Assembly (NCBI GenBank): GCA_020630575.1
Contig: JAHDBD010000015.1
Location: forward strand, 53,471 to 117,470
DNA: 64,000 nt
Reading direction: 5' to 3'
Origin: Bernardetia sp.
GTDB taxonomy: Bacteria; Bacteroidota; Bacteroidia; Cytophagales; Bernardetiaceae
Program-made: the position numbers and the translations under genes
The notes under the pieces: generated by a model
Told to the model about the DNA's origin: nothing
The model's input: only the letters and a program-made list of their open reading frames with translations
Database searches by the model: none
In this document: positions 16,271 to 25,228 of the stretch, piece by piece
Position numbering within the stretch: the stretch's first letter is position 1
How the letters are laid out: each line of letters starts with the position of its first letter

Positions 16271-17599
16271 TCAATCATTTAAAGCCTTTTTATAGGTTTC
16301 TAAAACTCGTTCTCGTGCCATCTTATGTTCTACAATTGGTTTTGGATAATTTTTGGTGTCATATTCTTTTATCCAAGTGCGAATATATTTTTGATTTTTG
16401 TCAAATTTTTTGAGTTGTGATTCAGGATTAAAAACACGAAAATAAGGTGCAGCATCTACACCACTTCCTGCAGCCCATTGCCAACCTCCATTATTCGAAG
16501 AAAGCTCATAATCTAATAATTTTCTAGCAAAATAAACCTCTCCCCATCGCCAGTCGATAAGCAAATGTTTGGTCAGAAAACTAGCCACTACCATTCTGAC
16601 ACGGTTGTGCATAAAACCTGTTTCATTGAGCTGTCGCATTCCTGCATCTACTAATGGATAACCTGTTTTTCCCTCACACCATTTTTCAAATTCAGTCTCA
16701 TTATTTCGCCACGGAATTTTATCATATTTCGAACGAAAAGCTGTATCAACTACTTTTGGGTAATGATACAAAATAGTCATATAAAATTCTCTCCATATAA
16801 GTTCATTAAAATATTTTTCATTGGTTTCTTTGGCTAGTCGTGCTAGTTTTCGGATGCTAATTGTTCCGAAACGCAAATGTGGACTCAATCTACTTGTTCC
16901 TTCTTTTGCTGGAAAATCTCTTGTTTCTTCATAATTTTTGATTATATCTTTAGGAAAATCATCTGAGGGAATATGAGGATTTTTATTCTCTTCAAAGCCT
17001 ACTTCTTTCAAAGTAGGAAAATCAAATACTTCTGAGGCATTTATTTTAAGGAAATTATCAAAATACTTTTCTGTGGGATAACTTTTGAGATAATAAGGTT
17101 TTAAAGCATCTTTCCATTTTTTACTATATGGTGTATAGACAACATAAGGAGTTCCATCATCTTTCAAAACTTCATCTTTTTCAAAAATAACTTGATCTTT
17201 AAAAGTCTTGAATTTAATGCTTTCCTCTTTTAAAAACTCATTTATATTCTCATCTCTAATTTGTGCATAGGGTTCATAATCATGATTGGTATAAACTTCT
17301 TTTATATCATAGATTTCGGTTAATTCTTTATAAATCTCTATGGGTTTTCCTATTTTTATGCACAACGAACTGCCTATTTTTTTACTTTCTAATTCTTGTT
17401 TTATTTTTTTTAGATACCTAAAAATCATTGTCAGGCGTGCATCATCTTTGTCTTCTAACTGCTCCAAAATTTCTGTATCATAAATAAAAAGAGGCAATAC
17501 TTCAAATTCTGAGCGCAAGGCATGATACAATCCTGCATTATCATCAAGACGTAAATCTCTACGAAACCAAAAGATAGAAATTTGTTTTTTACTAGGCAT
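16271..17599 (-). CDS. phr: Deoxyribodipyrimidine photolyase
   Basis: A 442-residue class I photolyase. The N-terminal domain opens ISIFWFRRDLRLDDNAGLYH, typical for the antenna-binding Rossmann domain. The C-terminal FAD domain has TSRLSPHLRFGTIS, ELIWREFYMTILYHYP, NRVRMVVASFLTKHL, DWRWGEVYFARKLLDYELSS followed by NNGGWQWAAGSG, and FRVFNPESQLKKFD. The NNGGWQW stretch includes part of the Trp electron-transfer chain and the Asn facing the flavin. It repairs UV-induced pyrimidine dimers using blue light. It is divergent from the FAD oxidoreductase at 17873 across 273 bases; the two may share light or stress control, but no operator was recognised. Confidence 0.93.
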   Translation of the reverse strand: MPSKKQISIFWFRRDLRLDDNAGLYHALRSEFEVLPLFIYDTEILEQLEDKDDARLTMIFRYLKKIKQELESKKIGSSLCIKIGKPIEIYKELTEIYDIKEVYTNHDYEPYAQIRDENINEFLKEESIKFKTFKDQVIFEKDEVLKDDGTPYVVYTPYSKKWKDALKPYYLKSYPTEKYFDNFLKINASEVFDFPTLKEVGFEENKNPHIPSDDFPKDIIKNYEETRDFPAKEGTSRLSPHLRFGTISIRKLARLAKETNEKYFNELIWREFYMTILYHYPKVVDTAFRSKYDKIPWRNNETEFEKWCEGKTGYPLVDAGMRQLNETGFMHNRVRMVVASFLTKHLLIDWRWGEVYFARKLLDYELSSNNGGWQWAAGSGVDAAPYFRVFNPESQLKKFDKNQKYIRTWIKEYDTKNYPKPIVEHKMARERVLETYKKALND

Positions 17600-17872
17600 A
17601 TAATTTTAAGAATAGTTGGTGTTTTTTGAATGACTTTCTAACGCTTTATTTATTTTTATTGTTTTGAAAAAATGTGATGAAAAAATCTTATTTTTCTTTC
17701 TAAGAATAGCAAATACATTTTAAAAAGAAAATGATGAAAAAAAATAGTAATTTATTGAGTTGAAAGTTTTAGGCAAAATGAATTGCAAATAAAAAAGTTT
17801 GCTTTTTTTATAAAAAATTCCTTTCTTACACTATAAAATTTACTTAACTATTATTAAAATAATTCTATTACA

Positions 17873-19615
17873 ATGGCTAAAAAAGTAGCTATTCTAGGAG
17901 GTGGTGTTGCTGGAATGAGTGCAGCACATGAGCTTATTGAACGAGGCTTTGAAGTAGAAGTCTATGAAAAACAACCTCATTATGTAGGTGGAAAAGCTCG
18001 TAGTGTGGATTATTTTGGAGAAGAGCAAGACCCTTATTTAAAACCTCTTCCTGGTGAACATGGTTTTCGTTTTTTTCCTGGATTTTATCGACATATTGTT
18101 GATACTATGCAAAGAACACCTTTCATAGATGCAGATGGAAAAAAACAAACTTGTTTTGATAATTTAGTTTTTTCAGAAACAGCTATGATGGCTAGTTTTG
18201 ATAAACCTCCTTTGGTTACCCTTGTGAATTTCCCAAAATCTCTTAAAGACTTAAAAATAATTCTTCACGATTTTGTAGAAGCTCCACAAGTTACAGGACT
18301 TACACATCAAGATGCCGATTTTTTTGCTGAAAAATTATGGAGATTAGCTACAAGTTCCTATCAACGTCGAAAAAGTGATTACGAACGCATTTCTTGGTGG
18401 GAATATACAGATGCTGATAACCAAAGTGAAGCCTATCAAACTTATTTTGTAGGAGGACTTACACGTACTTTGGTAGCTGCTAAAGCAAAAGAAGTAAGTA
18501 CAAAAACAGGTGGAGATATTCTACTGCAATTATTATTCTTGATGGGAAGCCCTAAGGCACATGCTGATAGAGTTTTGAATAAACCTACCAATGAAGCATG
18601 GCTTTATCCTTGGAGAGATTATTTGTTAGAAAAAGGAGTAAATTATTTTCATCATCACGAAGTAACTCATATTTCATGTGTGAATGGAAAAATAAATTCA
18701 GCTACTGTAAAAGATAAAGAAGGAAATGAAAAACAGGTTTTAGCAGATTATTTTATTTCTTGTGTTCCTGTTGAAAGAATGAATGAGCTTCTGACAGAAG
18801 AAATACTAGAGGCAGATCCTGTTTTAAAAGGTATCCAAAGTCTTACAAATGATGTTTCTTGGATGACAGGAATTCAATTTTATTTAAATAAAGACGTAAA
18901 ACTTAATAAAGGACATACTATTTATACTGATTCGCCTTGGGCATTAACTTCTATTTCTCAACTTCAGTTTTGGACAAATTATACTATTGAAGACAGAGGT
19001 AATGGAAAGGTCAGAGGTGTTTTTTCAGTAGATATTTCAGATTGGTTTACAGAAGGTCTTAATGGTAAACAAGCAAGTCAATGTATTTCTAAAGATGAAG
19101 TAAAAGATGAAGTTTGGGCAGAACTCAAACGAAGTCTTAATGTAGACGGACAAGAAGTTTTGACGGATGACATGTTGGAAGATTATTATCTTGATAGAGA
19201 TATTGGGTTTCAGAAAAATATGGCAACCACAAATGAAGAACCTTTACTTGTAAATAAGATAAATACTTGGATACTTCGCCCAGATGCTTACACCAATATT
19301 CCTAATTTTTTCTTAGCTTCGGATTATGTAAGGACAAATACTGACCTTGCAACTATGGAAGGAGCAAATGAAGCTGCACGAAGAGCAGTTAATGCAATTC
19401 TAAATTATGAAAATTATTTTGGCAAGTATTGTGAAATTTGGGATTTACATGAGCCAGATATTTTACACGTTTATCGTTGGTATGACCTTACTCGTTTTCG
19501 AAAAGGACTTCCTTGGAAAGTAGAAAAAGGTGGAAAACTACCTTTTCCATACAATATTGTAAATTGGCTGAACATAGCTTGGGTAAGTTTTAAAGATATG
19601 TTGGGAATTCTATAA
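17873..19615 (+). CDS. FAD-dependent oxidoreductase of the phytoene desaturase/HpnE superfamily
   Basis: A 580-residue flavoprotein. The N-terminal dinucleotide fold is clear: VAILGGGVAGMSAAHELIER (GGGVAG at residues 9-14), then the acidic end of the second strand and VYEKQPHYVGGKARS. Near the C-terminus NIPNFFLASDYVRTNTDLAT and MEGANEAARRAVNAI form the FAD-closing motif of the amine oxidase/phytoene desaturase superfamily. The middle PGEHGFRFFPGFYRH block and the overall length suggest relatives of hydroxysqualene dehydroxylase or carotenoid desaturases. The substrate is therefore probably an isoprenoid, but this is inferred. It is the first gene of a tight set, 12 bases before the membrane protein at 19628, and divergent from photolyase. 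Confidence 0.75.
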   Translation: MAKKVAILGGGVAGMSAAHELIERGFEVEVYEKQPHYVGGKARSVDYFGEEQDPYLKPLPGEHGFRFFPGFYRHIVDTMQRTPFIDADGKKQTCFDNLVFSETAMMASFDKPPLVTLVNFPKSLKDLKIILHDFVEAPQVTGLTHQDADFFAEKLWRLATSSYQRRKSDYERISWWEYTDADNQSEAYQTYFVGGLTRTLVAAKAKEVSTKTGGDILLQLLFLMGSPKAHADRVLNKPTNEAWLYPWRDYLLEKGVNYFHHHEVTHISCVNGKINSATVKDKEGNEKQVLADYFISCVPVERMNELLTEEILEADPVLKGIQSLTNDVSWMTGIQFYLNKDVKLNKGHTIYTDSPWALTSISQLQFWTNYTIEDRGNGKVRGVFSVDISDWFTEGLNGKQASQCISKDEVKDEVWAELKRSLNVDGQEVLTDDMLEDYYLDRDIGFQKNMATTNEEPLLVNKINTWILRPDAYTNIPNFFLASDYVRTNTDLATMEGANEAARRAVNAILNYENYFGKYCEIWDLHEPDILHVYRWYDLTRFRKGLPWKVEKGGKLPFPYNIVNWLNIAWVSFKDMLGIL

Positions 19616-19627
19616 ACAATTAATTTT

Positions 19628-20287
19628 ATGAATGAGTGGTTTAATCTTGTCGATTATACTATATCTGAGCAAATTATTTTTGCTTTGGGTTGTGCTTTAT
19701 GGTTTGTGGTATATGCAGTTACGATATACAACATATATAAAAATAAATTTTGTGAAATTCCTGCTTGGGTAGTATGTGCAAATATATCTTGGGAATTTTT
19801 AAAAAGTTTTATATTCCTTACAGATATGGGTAAATTTTATAATATTGCCTATGCTGGTTGGTTTTTCCTAGACCTTTACATTTTATATGGAGCTTACAGG
19901 TATGGAAATAAGCTAGTGTTTACTCCAGCAGTCAAAAAATATTTTAAGTTGATTTTATCATTTAATTTTATTAGTTGGTTTGCTATTCTCTACTTTATGA
20001 TGTATTTAAAATATGATGATATTGTAGGTGCATTATCAGCTTTTGTAATTAATATCGTAATATCAGTATTATATAACTATGTTATTTTAAATGTAGATAG
20101 TAAGTATCTAAATAATTTTTCTTATACAGTAGCTTGGACAAAAATGTTTGGAACTGCATTCGTTGGTATTTTTGCAGCTATACATTGGGAAGGAAACTAT
20201 CTTTTGGTTTCACTAGGAGTTATTATTTTTATTCTTGATTTATGCTATACTTTATTACTATATAAAAAACGAAGAAAAAACAAATAA
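19628..20287 (+). CDS. Seven-helix membrane protein, terpene-cyclase-like (PaxB/Pyr4 type)
   Basis: A 219-residue protein with about seven hydrophobic helices (about 13-33, 46-64, 74-90, 106-126, 133-153, 168-186, 191-212) and a basic tail KKRRKNK. Three features resemble fungal membrane terpene cyclases of the PaxB/Pyr4 family, which are also about 220-250 residues with seven helices. They are CANISWEFLKS with Glu56, GWFFLDLYILYGAYRYG with Asp82, and FILDLCYTLLLY with Asp204. In Pyr4 a Glu in an 'N..WE' motif and an Asp in the last helix are needed for catalysis. The flavoprotein just upstream fits an isoprenoid pathway. Without a search this remains a motif-based proposal; otherwise it is an unknown membrane protein. 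Confidence 0.45.
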   Translation: MNEWFNLVDYTISEQIIFALGCALWFVVYAVTIYNIYKNKFCEIPAWVVCANISWEFLKSFIFLTDMGKFYNIAYAGWFFLDLYILYGAYRYGNKLVFTPAVKKYFKLILSFNFISWFAILYFMMYLKYDDIVGALSAFVINIVISVLYNYVILNVDSKYLNNFSYTVAWTKMFGTAFVGIFAAIHWEGNYLLVSLGVIIFILDLCYTLLLYKKRRKNK

Positions 20288-20293
20288 TAAAAA

Positions 20294-21793
20294 ATGAAAT
20301 TACTAAATACAATACACGAATTATATATAAATCCTTTTTATCTAAATAGTAAAGTGGATAAAACTAGAGCAATTTTAGTTTTAAATAGTTATTTAGTTGT
20401 TGTATTATTTGCGTTTTCCTACACATTGATTAGCTTAATTATCAAGTTTGATGCTGGATTTTATATTACACTTGTATTGGGTTTCGCTTATTTAGTTGCT
20501 CCATTTATCTTGAGAATACCAAATAAAATAGGTTTGTTAGCTCATTTTTTTATGATAACATCCTCTATAGCTACATGTATACTCATTTATTATTCTGGAG
20601 GATTATTTTCTGCTGTAACTCCATGGTTGGCTATTACTCCTGTGATGGCTCTGTTATTATTAGATAAAAAGTCTGCTTGGTTTTGGACAGTAATCATGAT
20701 TCTAGTTGTATATGCTTTTGCAATTCCTCAATATCAAGGTCATCAATTCGATATTACTTTTAATAAAGATTGGATTATACCTTTTGACGCTATGGCTCTT
20801 TCTGGTTTTATATTAGTTATATTCTTATGCAACTTAATTTTTGAAACTGGAAAAAATAAAGCCCTGAGAATAGTAGAAGAAAAAAATTTACAACTCACAG
20901 AACAACAAGATGAAATTGCAGCAAGTAATGAAGAGTTATTTCAACAAAAAGAAGAGCTTGCAACTATTCTTGAAGTAGTACGAGACAAAAACAGACTTAT
21001 AGAAAAGCAAAATACAGAAGTAAGGTCAAGTATTTTGTATGCTAGTCGTATTCAAAATGCACTTTTACCCATCGATAAAAAAATTAAAAGTTATTTTAAG
21101 GATGATGTTTTTATACTTAATAAACCTCGTGATATAGTTTCAGGCGATTTTTATTGGTTTGAAAAATTAGAAGACTGTGCTATCATTGTAACAGCAGACT
21201 GTACTGGACACGGAGTGCCAGGAGCATTTATGTCTATGTTGGGTGTAACAGGACTTAATTCTATTGTTTTTCAAGAAGGCATTTTCAGAGCTGATAAAAT
21301 TCTCAACCATTTGCACGATTACATTTATAAATCGCTACAACAAGAACAAGGAAAAAGCTCTGATGGAATGGATGTAAGTGTTTTGGTTATCTATGATTCT
21401 ATTCCGATTGCTGAATTTGCAGGAGCTATGAATTCTATTTATTTTATTCAAGATAATGAGTTAATAGAACTGAAAGCTGACAAAAAACCAATAGGTAGCA
21501 ATCATTATGGAAAAGATAGACAATATTCCAAACAAATAGTTGATATTTCAAAGCCAACAGTGTTTTACACAGGCTCAGATGGATATCAAGATCAATTTGG
21601 AGGAAAAGCAGGACGAAAGTTTATGAAGAAAAATCTTAAAAAGATAGCTTTAGAGCAGTATGCTCAACCTTTCTCAAAACAAAAAGAAATATTTACGTCT
21701 ACTATTGAGAATTGGATGAAGGAAGGAGAAGAAAATCAGATAGATGATATTTTATTGATGGGTTTTAAGATAGATAGAAAAGGAATTAACTAA
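20294..21793 (+). CDS. SpoIIE-family protein phosphatase with membrane input domain
   Basis: A 499-residue protein. The N-terminal 185 residues hold five or six transmembrane helices (from about 26 to 183), followed by a coiled coil (about 190-250, VEEKNLQLTEQQDEIAASNE). The C-terminal PP2C-type phosphatase has SGDFYWFE (283-290), TADCTGHGVPGAFMS (300-314), GMDVSVLV and GSDGYQDQFGG, with the metal-binding aspartates present. SpoIIE-type phosphatases remove phosphate from anti-anti-sigma or similar regulators. No kinase or STAS partner is in the window. It begins 6 bases after the cyclase-like gene, so it is probably co-transcribed. A second SpoIIE-type gene is at 34640. Confidence 0.85.
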   Translation: MKLLNTIHELYINPFYLNSKVDKTRAILVLNSYLVVVLFAFSYTLISLIIKFDAGFYITLVLGFAYLVAPFILRIPNKIGLLAHFFMITSSIATCILIYYSGGLFSAVTPWLAITPVMALLLLDKKSAWFWTVIMILVVYAFAIPQYQGHQFDITFNKDWIIPFDAMALSGFILVIFLCNLIFETGKNKALRIVEEKNLQLTEQQDEIAASNEELFQQKEELATILEVVRDKNRLIEKQNTEVRSSILYASRIQNALLPIDKKIKSYFKDDVFILNKPRDIVSGDFYWFEKLEDCAIIVTADCTGHGVPGAFMSMLGVTGLNSIVFQEGIFRADKILNHLHDYIYKSLQQEQGKSSDGMDVSVLVIYDSIPIAEFAGAMNSIYFIQDNELIELKADKKPIGSNHYGKDRQYSKQIVDISKPTVFYTGSDGYQDQFGGKAGRKFMKKNLKKIALEQYAQPFSKQKEIFTSTIENWMKEGEENQIDDILLMGFKIDRKGIN

Positions 21794-21879
21794 AAAATAA
21801 ATGATAATATAGGTTTTGGCAAAATGATTTTTTATTTTTATCAAAATCTTATTCTTTAGCCCTTTCTTGATTACTTTTA

Positions 21880-23187
21880 ATGAATTATTCTAGTACAAAC
21901 GGAGATGCACAGGTCGGTTCACTACGTGAAGCCTTATTTCAAACTTTTAGCTCAAATGGAGGTCTTTTGATGCCTGAAACAATAAATATTTTACCAAAAG
22001 AATTTTTATTGAATCTTCATACTTTTTCTTTTAAAGAGATTTGTTTGGAAATCTGTTTGAATTTATTTGGAAATGAAATCCCCAAACAAGATTTAGAAAA
22101 AATAATTGAAAAGACATTTGATTTTGAAATTCCATTAGTAGAAATCTATGAAAAAGAAGTGTATTCATTAGAGCTTTTTCATGGCAGCACCCTTTCTTTC
22201 AAAGATATAGGAATGCGTTTTATGGCAGAATTAATGAGTTATTTTCTAGCAAAAAACAAAGATAAAGAAGAAATAACTGTTTTAGTAGCCACAACAGGCG
22301 ATACAGGAAGTGCAGCAGCAAGTGCATTTTTCGAAAAAGAAGGTATAAAACTTTGTATTCTTTATCCAAAAAACAAATTGAGTTTATTGCAAGAAAAACA
22401 ACTCAATACATGGGGCAAAAATATTATAGCTTTGGAAATTGATGGAACTTTTGAAGATTGTCAAAGGCTTGTTAAAGAGGCCATTACAAATAAAGAACTC
22501 AATAAAAAAATACAACTTACAACCGCTAATTCTTATAATATTGCTCGTCTTTTACCACAATGTGTATATTATTTTTGGGCTGTTGCTCAGTTGAAAGGCG
22601 AAAAACGAACAGCTATTTTTTCAGTCCCAAGTGGTAACTTTGGAAACATAACAGCAGGAATTATTGCAAAAAAAATGGGGCTTCGAATCAGTCGTTTTAT
22701 TGCTGCAACGAATATAAATGATGTTGTTCCACAGTATTTACTCAATGGAAGTTTTGAACCTCGTCCTGCTGTTCGTACTATTTCTAGTTCGATGGATACA
22801 GGCAATCCAGTTAATTTTAGACGTTTACTGACTCTATACAATCATTCTTATACTCGTTTTTCGGCAGATATTGCAGGCTATAGACTAACTGACCGAAGAA
22901 CAAAAAATACCCTCAAGGATCTTTATGAAGGTTATAATTATTTGGCAGATCCTCATTCTACAGTTGCTTATGCTGCACTCAAAAACTATCTTACACCAGA
23001 AAGTGAAGTAGGAATTTTTCTTGCTACAGCTCATCCAGCCAAGTACTATGAAGTAGTTAAACAAACCATTTTGGATGTCGAATTAGAAATGCCTCCTTTT
23101 TTGGAAGAAGTATTGAGGAAAGATAAAGAAGTTGTTTCTCTGTCTTCTAAATTTGATGATTTGAAAGAATTTCTAACAAAAAATTAA
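21880..23187 (+). CDS. thrC: Threonine synthase
   Basis: A 435-residue PLP enzyme that turns O-phosphohomoserine into threonine. The N-terminus MNYSSTNGDAQVGSLREAL has the thrC opening with 'STRG'-like substrate contacts. SLELFHGSTLSFKDIGMRFM carries the PLP lysine (Lys108), and VLVATTGDTGSAAASAFFE is the phosphate-binding loop. VPSGNFGNITAGIIAKKMG and YLADPHSTVAYAAL are the other family blocks. The length is right for the short bacterial form. It follows the SpoIIE gene by 86 bases and converges tightly, with a 12-base gap, on the membrane sensor at 23200. No hom or thrB gene is present here. Confidence 0.93.
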   Translation: MNYSSTNGDAQVGSLREALFQTFSSNGGLLMPETINILPKEFLLNLHTFSFKEICLEICLNLFGNEIPKQDLEKIIEKTFDFEIPLVEIYEKEVYSLELFHGSTLSFKDIGMRFMAELMSYFLAKNKDKEEITVLVATTGDTGSAAASAFFEKEGIKLCILYPKNKLSLLQEKQLNTWGKNIIALEIDGTFEDCQRLVKEAITNKELNKKIQLTTANSYNIARLLPQCVYYFWAVAQLKGEKRTAIFSVPSGNFGNITAGIIAKKMGLRISRFIAATNINDVVPQYLLNGSFEPRPAVRTISSSMDTGNPVNFRRLLTLYNHSYTRFSADIAGYRLTDRRTKNTLKDLYEGYNYLADPHSTVAYAALKNYLTPESEVGIFLATAHPAKYYEVVKQTILDVELEMPPFLEEVLRKDKEVVSLSSKFDDLKEFLTKN

Positions 23188-23199
23188 ACTCTAATCAAA

Positions 23200-23826
23200 C
23201 TATTTTTTTTCTTGTTTTGTAGGATAAAGTACAATTAAAAGAGTAATAATACCAATTAGAACAAGAAAAGCAATTTCTATATTGGTAAATAAATCTATTG
23301 TATTAAAGGCTCTGTTTACTCTAGCTAACTCTCTTTTTCCTTCATTAATTTGTATATCAGATAAATAGTTAAGATTATTTCTGAGTCGTAATAACTTTGT
23401 TTCCATGGTATTTCTCCACTCTTTATCTTGCAAAATGTCTTTATTATTTAAGGATTGGTTTTCTAATATTTCCACATCTTTAAAATTGTTATACAACCTT
23501 TCTAAGTAATGTGTTTCGTTTGAAGTAAGTTGTGTCTTTGAAAATTTATCAATTAAAGTATAAATAGAGTCGTTTATAGCAGCATTTTTTGTAGAATAAA
23601 AATTAGAATCTGAAAGTAAAAAAGCAATCCTTTTTTCTTGTGTAAGGTTAGAAATGTTATAAATCAAGTTTTTTACAATCAATCTATCTTTATACATGGT
23701 AGAAACAGAACCTCTGATGCCTTTAATATGGTCTCTATCTATTAGGTTAGTGGCTAAGACCAATAAAAAAATAAATAATATTCCAGTTATCCACATTATT
23801 TTCTTGACAGTATTTTTCATAATCAA
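23200..23826 (-). CDS. Four-helix-bundle membrane sensor without output domain
   Basis: A 208-residue protein with a transmembrane helix at about 8-27 (VKKIMWITGILFIFLLVLAT), a helical periplasmic region of about 150 residues, and a second helix at about 180-200 (IEIAFLVLIGIITLLIVLYP). It ends in a short basic tail. This is the layout of the 4HB_MCP sensory module of chemoreceptors and histidine kinases. The helix segment SVSTMYKDRLIVKNLIYNIS and the length agree. Unlike those receptors there is no HAMP, methylation or kinase domain after the second helix. It may be a free-standing sensor that associates with another protein, or a remnant. It is single and convergent with thrC. Confidence 0.5.
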   Translation of the reverse strand: MIMKNTVKKIMWITGILFIFLLVLATNLIDRDHIKGIRGSVSTMYKDRLIVKNLIYNISNLTQEKRIAFLLSDSNFYSTKNAAINDSIYTLIDKFSKTQLTSNETHYLERLYNNFKDVEILENQSLNNKDILQDKEWRNTMETKLLRLRNNLNYLSDIQINEGKRELARVNRAFNTIDLFTNIEIAFLVLIGIITLLIVLYPTKQEKK

Positions 23827-24725
23827 ACCTTTTTTTATGAGATGAACCTTTAGAAACTCATAACTCTACATTTACTAAAAAGTTTATAGTAATACTATCA
23901 ATTATCATTTTGTTTCATTCAATTTTAAATAAACTAGAAACAACAACTCCTGTTATATTATTTTTTAATAAAAAAAAACTTGCTAATTCATTCATTTTCA
24001 GTAATTTAGCGTTTGGGAATTAGAAAGATGACTTTCAAACTATTTTTGCAGCTAAAAATGATTCAAAACTTGTAAAAAAAATAGATAAACAACAGGATTT
24101 CTCTTGAAAATAATTTAATTCAAGAAGTGACCTTACTATAAAATCAAATTTTTAATAGAATTTTACTTGCTAAATACAAATTACAAAAGTACCTTTGCAC
24201 TCCCAAAAGGATTGACAACAATCTGACAATGAAGTGATTAGTTTTGGTATATTATCAAATAAAAGTTAATTTATTAAACTATAACCTCAAAAAAGATAAA
24301 AAAATAATAGTCAAAAATGGACTGTGAAATAGAATTTTAAAATTAGAATATACGCAGAAATCTTATTACATGATTTTATATTCTGAGTTTGATATTTTTT
24401 ACAATAGTTTGTTTGGTTATATATTGATTTTTCTTACTTATTTGATTTTGCTATTTTATCCTTATTTGGAACACAAACAACTAAATATCAATTGAATATA
24501 ATTGGGAAAGTGTTTATACAAATAGTTTAGTTAGTAAGCTATTTTATTAAATATTTCACCAAATTCTATATAAAAATTAGAGTTAGATGGAATATTCTAT
24601 CTATTATTTTGATTTTTGTTATCATACTTATTGAATTTTATTTTTGATAAACTGGTTTTGATACATCAAACTCAGCATCAATTTTATTTAAAATTCATTC
24701 TTTTAACCTAAAAAAAACAACCACA
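23827..24725. other. Long intergenic region upstream of HU
   Basis: About 900 AT-rich bases hold no recognised gene. A good promoter is at 24167-24197, which would give a leader of about 520 nt before the HU start. One short frame (24370-24495, 41 codons, hydrophobic middle YILIFLTYLILLFYPYL) is a weak candidate small protein. A small palindrome TTTTGAT-AC-ATCAAA lies at about 24655-24670, close to the HU start. No riboswitch or known RNA was recognised. Confidence 0.4.
24167..24197 (+). promoter_or_regulatory. Strong Bacteroidota-type promoter upstream of HU
   Basis: TTG (24167-24169), exactly 20 bases, then TACCTTTG (24190-24197) followed by CACTCCC. The spacing and -7 octamer are the same as in the tRNA-Val promoter at 46595. 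Transcription should start near 24204. Confidence 0.65.
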
Positions 24726-25064
24726 GTGACTAAAGCAGATCTTATTGCAGAAATTGCTAACCGCACCGAAAAAGATAAATTCGACGTTCAAAATATCGTA
24801 GAAGAATTTTTTAATGTAGTAAAAGACAACATGGCAGAGGGAGAGAACATTTATGTTCGTGGATTCGGAAGCTTTGTCAATAAAAAAAGGGCTAGAAAAG
24901 TAGCTCGTGATATTGCAGCCAAAAAACCAATGGTTATCGAACCTCACTTTGTTCCTAGTTTCAAACCAGCCAAAACATTTGTAGAAGCTGTAAAAACTAG
25001 CGAAAAACTACTTGCAGAAGTAGAATTAGAAGAATCTGATAGAAGAATGAAAGCAACAGCTTAA
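24726..25064 (+). CDS. HU/IHF-family DNA-binding protein
   Basis: A 112-residue nucleoid protein. It starts at GTG (24726); no in-frame ATG precedes the conserved TKADLIAEIANRTEKDK opening. The family blocks follow: FFNVVKDNMAEGENIYVRGF then GSFVNKKRARKVARD, the basic arm region with AAKKPMVIEPHFVPSF (Pro in the arm tip), and KPAKTFVEAV. A 20-residue acidic/basic tail (LLAEVELEESDRRMKATA) extends beyond the standard 90-residue core. It compacts DNA and aids recombination and transcription. The leader is unusually long (see the promoter entry). A palindromic repeat separates it from the TPR gene downstream. Confidence 0.92.
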   Translation: MTKADLIAEIANRTEKDKFDVQNIVEEFFNVVKDNMAEGENIYVRGFGSFVNKKRARKVARDIAAKKPMVIEPHFVPSFKPAKTFVEAVKTSEKLLAEVELEESDRRMKATA

Positions 25065-25070
25065 ATTGCA

Positions 25071-25217
25071 ATTATGAATTATAAATGGTAAATTATGAAA
25101 TTTCATTAAGTCATAGTTTAATATTGAAGTATATTTTTTAATAAAACCTATTTTAATAAAAATATATTTAATGTATTGTCTTCATAATTTACCATTCATC
25201 ATTAATCATTTACCATT
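25071..25217. repeat. Long imperfect palindrome between HU and TPR genes
   Basis: The outer arms AATGGTAAATTATGAA (25084-25099) and TTCATAATTTACCATT (25181-25196) form a perfect 16-bp inverted repeat. The interior also folds (AGTATATTTTTTA against TAAAAATATATTTA). This resembles a small non-autonomous repeat rather than a simple terminator, since no U-tract follows. Confidence 0.55.
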
Positions 25218-25228
25218 GTTTTCAAGTT

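Noticed and set aside
24370..24495. 41-codon hydrophobic frame in the HU leader as an annotated gene
   Set aside because: In such AT-rich DNA a frame of this size can arise by chance; it is mentioned only as a possibility.
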